Of a DNA stretch of 9,893 nucleotides, positions 5,890 through 9,893 are shown one piece after another (positions within the stretch are counted from its first letter, which is position 1; each line of letters begins with the position of its first letter). The notes under the pieces were generated by a model, which made no database searches, was not told the DNA's origin, and saw only the letters and a list, made by a program, of their open reading frames with translations. A program made the translations under genes and the position numbers. This DNA is from Desulfohalobiaceae bacterium (GTDB lineage Bacteria > Desulfobacterota > Desulfovibrionia > Desulfovibrionales > Desulfothermaceae). The stretch spans positions 1-9,893 of the forward strand of contig JAIPDU010000042.1 of NCBI GenBank assembly GCA_021737525.1, read 5' to 3'.

Positions 5890-6123
5890 ATGTCCAGAAT
5901 CGTGCTACAGGAAAGCCGCTGCAAGGGATGCCTCTTGTGCACCACGGTCTGCCCCGAGGAGCTGCTCCAGCAGTCCCAGCGGCTCAACGCGAGCGGCTTC
6001 AGGGTTGTGGAAACGAATCGGGAGAACGGGTGCACCGGCTGCGCCTTTTGCGCGGAGATCTGTCCCGACTACGCCATCACCGTGTACAGGAGCAAAAAAG
6101 GCGCCAAGGAGCCCGCCACATGA
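5890..6123 (+). CDS. 2[4Fe-4S] ferredoxin, delta subunit of a 2-oxoacid:ferredoxin oxidoreductase
   Basis: This 77-residue soluble iron-sulfur protein is expected to relay electrons from the thiamine-diphosphate site of the oxidoreductase to free ferredoxin. It has two cluster motifs, CKGCLLCTTVCP near residues 11-22 and CTGCAFCAEICP near 46-57, each C-x2-C-x2-C-x3-C-P. That is the pattern of KorD/VorC-type subunits. An in-frame GTG exists at 5884, but it lies within GAGGTGG, which serves well as the Shine-Dalgarno for the ATG at 5890, so the ATG is preferred. The stop overlaps the start of the alpha gene in the sequence ATGA, indicating translational coupling. It is the first gene of the operon. 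Subunit role follows from context; the ferredoxin identity is clear. Confidence 0.93.
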   Translation: MSRIVLQESRCKGCLLCTTVCPEELLQQSQRLNASGFRVVETNRENGCTGCAFCAEICPDYAITVYRSKKGAKEPAT

Positions 6124-7199
6124 GCTCGAAGCCCGGACCCATCAGCTTGACCAAGGGGAACGAGGCCATCGCCAAGGGAGCGCTGGCCGCGGGACTGCAC
6201 TGCTATTTCGCCTATCCCATCACTCCGCAGAGCGACATCCCGGAATATCTCTCGAAGCACCTCGTGGAGCGGGGAGGAGAGTTCATCCAGGCCGAGAGCG
6301 AGATCGCCTCGGTGAATATGCTTCTGGGCGCCGCGGCGTGCGGCAAGCGGGCCATGACCTCTTCCTCCAGCCCGGGAATCGCCCTGAAACAGGAAGGGAT
6401 CTCCTATATGGCCGGGAGCGAGCTCCCGGCGGTCATCGTCAATATAAGCCGCGGCGGGCCTGGATTGGGCAGCATCGATCCCTCCCAGGGGGACTACTAC
6501 CAGGCCACCCGGGGAGGGGGGCACGGGGACTACAGGACGCTCGTGCTGGCCCCCTCCACCTGTCAGGAAGCCTATGACCTGACCATCAGGGCCTTCGAGC
6601 TCGCCTTTTACCACCGCAATCCGGTGGTGATCCTGGGCGACGCCATCCTGGGGCAGATGAAGGAGCCCCTCAAGGAATGGGAATACCAGCCCAATACGGA
6701 GCGGGAGGCGGCGGACTGGGCCCTGAGCGGCGCAAAGGATCGCCCGAGCCGGTTGATCAAGTCCCTGTATCTAGCGGACGAGGCCCTGGCAGGGCACAAC
6801 GAGCGCCTGCAGGCCAAGCACGAGCGTATGAGACAGGATCTTGACTGGGAGGAATACGCCACCGAGGACAGCGAGGTGCTGGTGGTGGCCTTCGGCTCCG
6901 TGGGCCGCATCGCCAAGAGCAGCGTCCGCAAGCTTCGGAGCCAGGGCTACCGCGTGGGGCTATTGCGCCCCATCACCCTCTTCCCCTTTCCCGAGGAACG
7001 TATTCGGGAGCTCGCCTGGAGCAACAGATTGATCACCATCGAGAACAACACCGGCCAGATGGTGGACGATGTGCGGCTGGCGGCGCGGAATGTCGCGGAT
7101 TCCGCCTTCTTCGGCGTTTCTCCGGGCAGGCTGCCCAGCCCGGAGGATTTTCTGCAGCCCATTCTCGAGGTATGGGAACAAGAAGAAGCAAGAAAATAA
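6120..7199 (+). CDS. vorB: 2-oxoacid:ferredoxin oxidoreductase, alpha subunit (VorB type)
   Basis: This 359-residue subunit carries the pyrimidine-binding and C-terminal domains of pyruvate:ferredoxin-oxidoreductase-like enzymes. These oxidatively decarboxylate a 2-oxoacid with CoA to acyl-CoA, CO2 and reduced ferredoxin. TKGNEAIAKGALAAG (11-25), AYPITPQSDIPEYLS (31-45), QAESEIASVNMLLGAAACG (57-75), TSSSSPGIALKQEGISYMAG (80-99) and RGGPGLGSIDPSQGDYYQAT (111-130) match the family. The wording PQ-x-x-I-P-E-Y and SSSSPGI-x-L-K-Q-E-G fits the 3-methyl-2-oxobutanoate (VorB) branch better than KorA, so branched-chain 2-oxoacids are a reasonable but unproven substrate. A longer frame reaches upstream to 5928, but the ATG at 6120 overlaps the ferredoxin stop and gives the family's N-terminus. 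The beta gene follows after 43 nt. Confidence 0.92.
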   Translation: MSSKPGPISLTKGNEAIAKGALAAGLHCYFAYPITPQSDIPEYLSKHLVERGGEFIQAESEIASVNMLLGAAACGKRAMTSSSSPGIALKQEGISYMAGSELPAVIVNISRGGPGLGSIDPSQGDYYQATRGGGHGDYRTLVLAPSTCQEAYDLTIRAFELAFYHRNPVVILGDAILGQMKEPLKEWEYQPNTEREAADWALSGAKDRPSRLIKSLYLADEALAGHNERLQAKHERMRQDLDWEEYATEDSEVLVVAFGSVGRIAKSSVRKLRSQGYRVGLLRPITLFPFPEERIRELAWSNRLITIENNTGQMVDDVRLAARNVADSAFFGVSPGRLPSPEDFLQPILEVWEQEEARK

Positions 7200-7242
7200 G
7201 TGGGTTCCACCACTTGATCTTTGTTTGAACAGGGAGGCAACC

Positions 7243-8007
7243 ATGTCCGGCCAACCCCAAGCGGACGAGCGCGTGGCATTCGCCCTGCCCCGGACCATGA
7301 CCGGGGCCAGCCTGCATTTCTGCCCGGGATGCCACCACGGGATCATCCATCGCCTCGTGGGCGAGTGCCTGGAAAAGAACAACCTCGGGGAATCCACCAT
7401 CTGCGTGGGCTCCGTGGGATGCTCCGTTTTCATCTACAACTACATCGACGTTGACGCGGTGGAAGCCCCGCACGGAAGGGCTCCTGCAGTGGCCACCGGG
7501 GTCAAGCGGGCCCGGCCGGACCGCTTCGTCTTCGGCTACCAGGGCGACGGGGACCTGGCTGCCATCGGGTTCTCGGAGATCATGCACTGCGCCAACAGGG
7601 GCGAGAACGTAACCATCGTCTTCGTGAACAATACCGTGTTCGGCATGACCGGCGGCCAGATGGCCCCGACCACCCTGGTGGGCCAAAGGACCACCACGAG
7701 CCCCGGCGGCAGAAACATGAATACCGACGGGGCCCCCCTGAACATGAGCGAGCTCATTGCCTCGCTGGAGGGCACCGCCTTTTCCGCCAGGGTTGCAGTG
7801 AATTCCATCAAGAATATCAAACAGGGGAAAAAGGCCCTGCAGAAGGCGTACAGGGCGCAGTCCGGGGAACAGGGGTTCAGCTTCATCGAGTTCCTTTCCG
7901 CCTGCCCCACGAACTGGAAGATGGATCCCCTCCAGGCCAACGAACATGTGGGGCAGACCCTGGTCCAGCGCTTTCCCCTGGGTGTGTTCAAGGATATCGT
8001 GGAGTGA
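7243..8007 (+). CDS. 2-oxoacid:ferredoxin oxidoreductase, thiamine-diphosphate-binding beta subunit
   Basis: This 254-residue subunit binds thiamine diphosphate and Mg2+ and forms the active site with the alpha subunit. HFCPGCHHG (26-33) is the conserved N-terminal Cys motif. CVGSVGCSVF (54-63) follows, then the thiamine-diphosphate signature GDGDLAAIG (101-109) ending in NN (129-130). TGGQMAPTT (136-144) and LSACPTNW (218-225) are also typical of VorA/KorB. The frame extends upstream to 7069, but the ATG at 7243 has a strong Shine-Dalgarno (AGGGAGG, 7231-7237, 5-nt spacing) and gives the family's usual length, so it is chosen. The substrate cannot be read from this subunit; by the company of the VorB-type alpha it may act on branched-chain 2-oxoacids, with 2-oxoglutarate or aryl pyruvates as alternatives. 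Confidence 0.92.
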   Translation: MSGQPQADERVAFALPRTMTGASLHFCPGCHHGIIHRLVGECLEKNNLGESTICVGSVGCSVFIYNYIDVDAVEAPHGRAPAVATGVKRARPDRFVFGYQGDGDLAAIGFSEIMHCANRGENVTIVFVNNTVFGMTGGQMAPTTLVGQRTTTSPGGRNMNTDGAPLNMSELIASLEGTAFSARVAVNSIKNIKQGKKALQKAYRAQSGEQGFSFIEFLSACPTNWKMDPLQANEHVGQTLVQRFPLGVFKDIVE

Positions 8008-8053
8008 TCCCCGCAGCCGGCTCACCGCCCTGCCGACCCGAGGCGGGGCAACC

Positions 8054-8128
8054 ATGAAGACGCTACTGCAGGGAAGCATAAATCGGACAGCGCAAGCGAG
8101 GCACAGATGGCACTTTACACTGACGTGA
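8054..8128 (+). CDS. possible 24-codon leader ORF before the gamma subunit
   Basis: An ATG at 8054, preceded by the purine-rich GAGGCGGGGCAACC, opens 24 codons ending in TGA at 8126-8128. This overlaps the gamma-subunit start (8107) by 22 nt in another frame. The upstream context is like that of the beta gene (GGGAGGCAACCATG). The peptide, beginning MKTLLQGSIN, is basic and matches nothing I know. It could couple translation across the 99-nt gap between beta and gamma, or be chance. Kept as a low-confidence candidate. Confidence 0.25.
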   Translation: MKTLLQGSINRTAQARHRWHFTLT

Positions 8129-8661
8129 TCATCGCTGGATTCGGGGGTCAGGGGGTTCTCCTGGTGGGCAACATGCTCGCCTACTCCGCCATGCAGGAAG
8201 GGCTGCAAGTGACCTACATGCCCGTGTACGGCGTGGAGATGCGGGGAGGAACCGCCAACTGCACCGTGGTCATTTCCGAGGAGGAAATCGGCTCCCCGCT
8301 GGTGATGTATCCCCATAGCCTGATCATCATGAACCAGCCCTCCCTGGAGAAATTCCGGCCCCGGCTCAAGGAGGGGGGCGTGCAGATCGTCAATACCTCC
8401 ATCGTGCCCCAGTCCCTGCTCGACGGGGACCAGGCGCGCTCCGTCCCGGTCCCGGCAAACGATTTGGCCAATGAGCTGGGCAATCCCAAGATGGCGAACA
8501 TGGTGGTCCTGGGCGCCTGGGTGGAGGCGACCGGTATCCTGAGCCTGGAGCGGGTCAAACAGGGTTTGCCCCAGGTGCTGGGCAAATCGGATGAAAGGAT
8601 CATTCAGGCCAACCACCGGGCCATGCAGGCCGGAGCCGATCGGGTGCGGGAATACGCCTGA
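8107..8661 (+). CDS. 2-oxoacid:acceptor oxidoreductase, gamma subunit
   Basis: This 184-residue protein of the pyruvate/ketoisovalerate oxidoreductase gamma family completes the four-subunit complex with the ferredoxin, alpha and beta subunits encoded upstream; gamma helps bind CoA. The glycine-rich start DVIIAGFGGQGVLLVGNML (6-24) and the block PVYGVEMRGGTANC (39-52) are diagnostic. The following VVISEEEIGSPLV (54-66) is typical too. GNPKMANMVVLGAW (about 122-135) matches the helix that normally contains N-x-x-x-L/V-G. Length is normal (175-195). The ATG at 8107 is preceded by GCGAGGCACAG, a moderate Shine-Dalgarno. It lies 99 nt after beta, the largest gap within this operon, and 14 nt before aroE. 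Confidence 0.94.
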   Translation: MALYTDVIIAGFGGQGVLLVGNMLAYSAMQEGLQVTYMPVYGVEMRGGTANCTVVISEEEIGSPLVMYPHSLIIMNQPSLEKFRPRLKEGGVQIVNTSIVPQSLLDGDQARSVPVPANDLANELGNPKMANMVVLGAWVEATGILSLERVKQGLPQVLGKSDERIIQANHRAMQAGADRVREYA

Positions 8662-8675
8662 GACGAGGCAACGCC

Positions 8676-9506
8676 ATGACCAACCCCGCTTGGGAAAGAC
8701 GCCTCTTCGGCGTGGTGGGCCATCCCTTGGAGCAGTCCCTGAGCCCCTTGATCCATAATTGGGGGTTCACCGCTCATGAGCTTCCCTGGACCTACCTGGC
8801 CTGGGACATCCCGCCCGGACACCTGCCGCATTTCAGCGTAGCCCTTCGCACACTGCCCATTTCCGGAGTGAGCGTAACCATCCCCCACAAGCTGAGCATC
8901 ATGCCCTATGCGGACCGGCTGACTCAAACCGCTTTGAGCGTGGGATCGGTGAACACCCTCTACTGGCGGGAGGGAGAGCTATGGGGGGAGAACACGGATC
9001 TGGCCGGCTTCCTCTCTCCATTGCTGGCTAGAAATGAAGATATCCGCTCAGCGCTCATCCTGGGAGCGGGCGGGGCGGCTCTGGCCTGTATCCAGGGGCT
9101 GCGGCGAATGGGAGTTGGGCGTATAGAGCTGAGCGCGCGGGACGCAACCAGGGCGAGGAGGCTAGCGGGGGAGCAGGAAGCAGTCGCGGTTCCCTGGGAG
9201 CAGAGGCATGGCCGGGCCGCGGATCTGTTGATCAACGCGACTCCGCTGGGCATGAAGGGCAAGGCCAAGGATTCCCTGCCCCTTGATGACCCTGCTCCGG
9301 AGCGCTTCCCCCTGGTCTACGATCTGGTCTACAACCCGATCAGAACCAGGTTGCTGCGCAGGGCGGAGGAAGCGGGCTGCCGCACGATCAGCGGCCTGGC
9401 CATGTTCGTCAATCAGGCTCGGGAGCAATTCCGGATCTGGTCCGGGCTGGATCTGGAGGAGGAATCCCTGGTCGCCCTGGTCCGGGATCACCTGGACCGG
9501 GAATAG
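8676..9506 (+). CDS. aroE: shikimate dehydrogenase (NADP+)
   Basis: AroE reduces 3-dehydroshikimate to shikimate with NADPH in the aromatic amino acid pathway. The 276 residues match the family. Substrate-site motifs are SLSPLIHN (21-28), VTIPHK (67-72, catalytic Lys72) and ENTDLAGF (105-112, catalytic Asp108). The nucleotide-binding domain shows GAGGAA (130-135), NATPLGM (187-193) and YDLVYNPIRTRLL (215-227), and the late GLAMFVNQA (240-248) is present. The first motif normally starts with His (HSLSP); here it is Gln20, a mild change. The ATG at 8676 has GAGG about 8 nt upstream and lies 14 nt after the gamma stop, so it is probably co-transcribed with the oxidoreductase genes. No other aro gene is in the window. 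A terminator candidate follows at 9562-9603. Confidence 0.96.
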   Translation: MTNPAWERRLFGVVGHPLEQSLSPLIHNWGFTAHELPWTYLAWDIPPGHLPHFSVALRTLPISGVSVTIPHKLSIMPYADRLTQTALSVGSVNTLYWREGELWGENTDLAGFLSPLLARNEDIRSALILGAGGAALACIQGLRRMGVGRIELSARDATRARRLAGEQEAVAVPWEQRHGRAADLLINATPLGMKGKAKDSLPLDDPAPERFPLVYDLVYNPIRTRLLRRAEEAGCRTISGLAMFVNQAREQFRIWSGLDLEEESLVALVRDHLDRE

Positions 9507-9554
9507 ATCCTGTCCCGATACCCCTCATCCCCGCACAGACTCAGGCACAACCAA

Positions 9555-9637
9555 GCATGAAAATGTGCAGAGCTCAAGCGCCCCGCCTGCATTCGCTTTT
9601 TTTGTTGTATTTCAAGATGTAAGACCAATTTTCATGC
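9555..9637. repeat. 10-bp inverted repeat in the convergent gap
   Basis: GCATGAAAAT (9555-9564) and ATTTTCATGC (9628-9637) are perfect reverse complements 63 nt apart, enclosing the T7 run. The right arm is followed at once by A7 (9638-9644), a T-run on the minus strand. The pair lies between the convergent aroE and LysM genes and may be part of a shared termination structure. Confidence 0.6.
9562..9603 (+). terminator. candidate intrinsic terminator after aroE
   Basis: AAT-gt-GCAG (9562-9570) can pair with CTGCATT (9587-9593) as a 7-bp stem with a 2-nt bulge and 16-nt loop. An alternative stem is AAGCG/CGCTT (9576-9580 with 9594-9598). T7 follows at 9597-9603. Position 56 nt after aroE is right, but the stem is imperfect, so confidence is moderate. 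Confidence 0.4.
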
Positions 9638-9676
9638 AAAAAAACCGATTCGCTGCTCAGTCAAAGCCTGTGGGTG

Positions 9677-9893
9677 CTAGTCCTGGAGCCTGATCCGGAG
9701 GCGGTCTCCGGGGTGAATGGTGGCGTCCTCCCCTATACTGTTCCAGGACAGGATCTGATTGGTGCTCACCCCGAACCTGCGGGCGATGGACCACAGGTTG
9801 TCCCCCCGGCGGACGGTGTAGACGACCGCGTCTCCGGACACGGCCGCCTTCTGGGCTTTGTCCGATACTCCGGGGATGAAGAGCCTGGTTCCC
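9677..9893 (-). CDS. LysM-domain protein, C-terminal end (possible MltD-like lytic transglycosylase)
   Basis: Only the last 72 codons are in the window; the 5' part lies beyond base 9893. The readable residues begin GTRLFIPG, the usual end of one LysM-type segment. After a short linker comes a complete LysM domain: VVYTVRRGDNLWSIARRFGV (23-42), QILSWNS (46-52) and HPGDRLRI (60-67). LysM binds peptidoglycan, so the product should act in the periplasm or cell wall. C-terminal repeated LysM domains are the layout of membrane-bound lytic murein transglycosylase D, but peptidases and other wall proteins also end this way, and no catalytic domain is visible. The TAG is at 9677-9679. The gene converges on aroE; A7 at 9638-9644 could serve as its T-run terminator on the minus strand. 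Confidence 0.85.
   Translation of the reverse strand, partial: GTRLFIPGVSDKAQKAAVSGDAVVYTVRRGDNLWSIARRFGVSTNQILSWNSIGEDATIHPGDRLRIRLQD

Noticed and set aside
5884..5892. GTG at 5884 as the ferredoxin start
   Set aside because: It lies inside GAGGTGG, which is well placed as the Shine-Dalgarno for the ATG at 5890.
7033..8616. 527-codon open frame on the minus strand opposite the beta and gamma genes
   Set aside because: It is antisense to two clearly recognised genes, its product (rich in His, Gly, Pro) has no family features, and GC-rich coding DNA often leaves such open antisense frames.

Overview
The window is a GC-rich bacterial chromosome segment. I infer a sulfate-reducing, Desulfovibrio-like member of the Desulfobacterota. 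The clues are a small XXXCH-type protein (CHRTFR at its C-terminus), a four-gene ferredoxin-linked 2-oxoacid oxidoreductase of the kind common in strict anaerobes, and a decayed GxxExxY-type gene bordered by CACAGAG repeats. This is inference from gene content; no rRNA or tRNA gene is present to fix the taxon.

Left block (1-3913, all minus strand). From promoter-proximal to distal: coaBC (coenzyme A synthesis, GTG start), a 197-aa protein with uracil-DNA-glycosylase-like C-terminal motifs that overlaps coaBC by 25 nt, a UDP-glucuronate 4-epimerase-like sugar-nucleotide epimerase, a 95-aa XXXCH protein whose ATG directly abuts the epimerase stop, and a ParA/Soj ATPase cut by the window edge. 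Tight spacing suggests one operon. A good sigma70-like promoter for it (TTTACA-N18-TATACT, read leftward) lies at 4071-4100, leaving a leader of roughly 150 nt. Its -35 box sits inside a perfect 9-bp inverted repeat, TTTGTAAAC-N12-GTTTACAAA, which resembles a biotin-repressor (BirA) operator with unusually short spacing.

Middle (4240-5889). Divergent from that block is queA (queuosine tRNA modification). A gene-poor, more AT-rich stretch follows. It holds a 231-bp element with inverted CACAGAG repeats of 9-bp period around a remnant of a GxxExxY-family gene on the minus strand. The remnant has a one-base frameshift, and an internal deletion starts at its signature motif.

Right block (5890-9506, plus strand). 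Four genes encode a 2-oxoacid:ferredoxin oxidoreductase: a two-cluster ferredoxin (delta), a VorB-type alpha subunit, a thiamine-diphosphate-binding beta subunit and a gamma subunit. They are followed after 14 nt by aroE (shikimate dehydrogenase). Together they probably oxidise 2-oxoacids from amino acids to acyl-CoA with reduced ferredoxin, and the block also supplies one step of aromatic amino acid synthesis. The aroE transcript converges on the 3' end of a LysM protein (minus strand, cut by the window edge) across a 170-nt gap with T-runs on both strands.

I found no CRISPR array, intact insertion sequence, tRNA or rRNA. The points most worth a second look are the BirA-like palindrome at the coaBC promoter, the degenerate UDG-like protein coupled to coaBC, the XXXCH protein, and the GxxExxY relic element.
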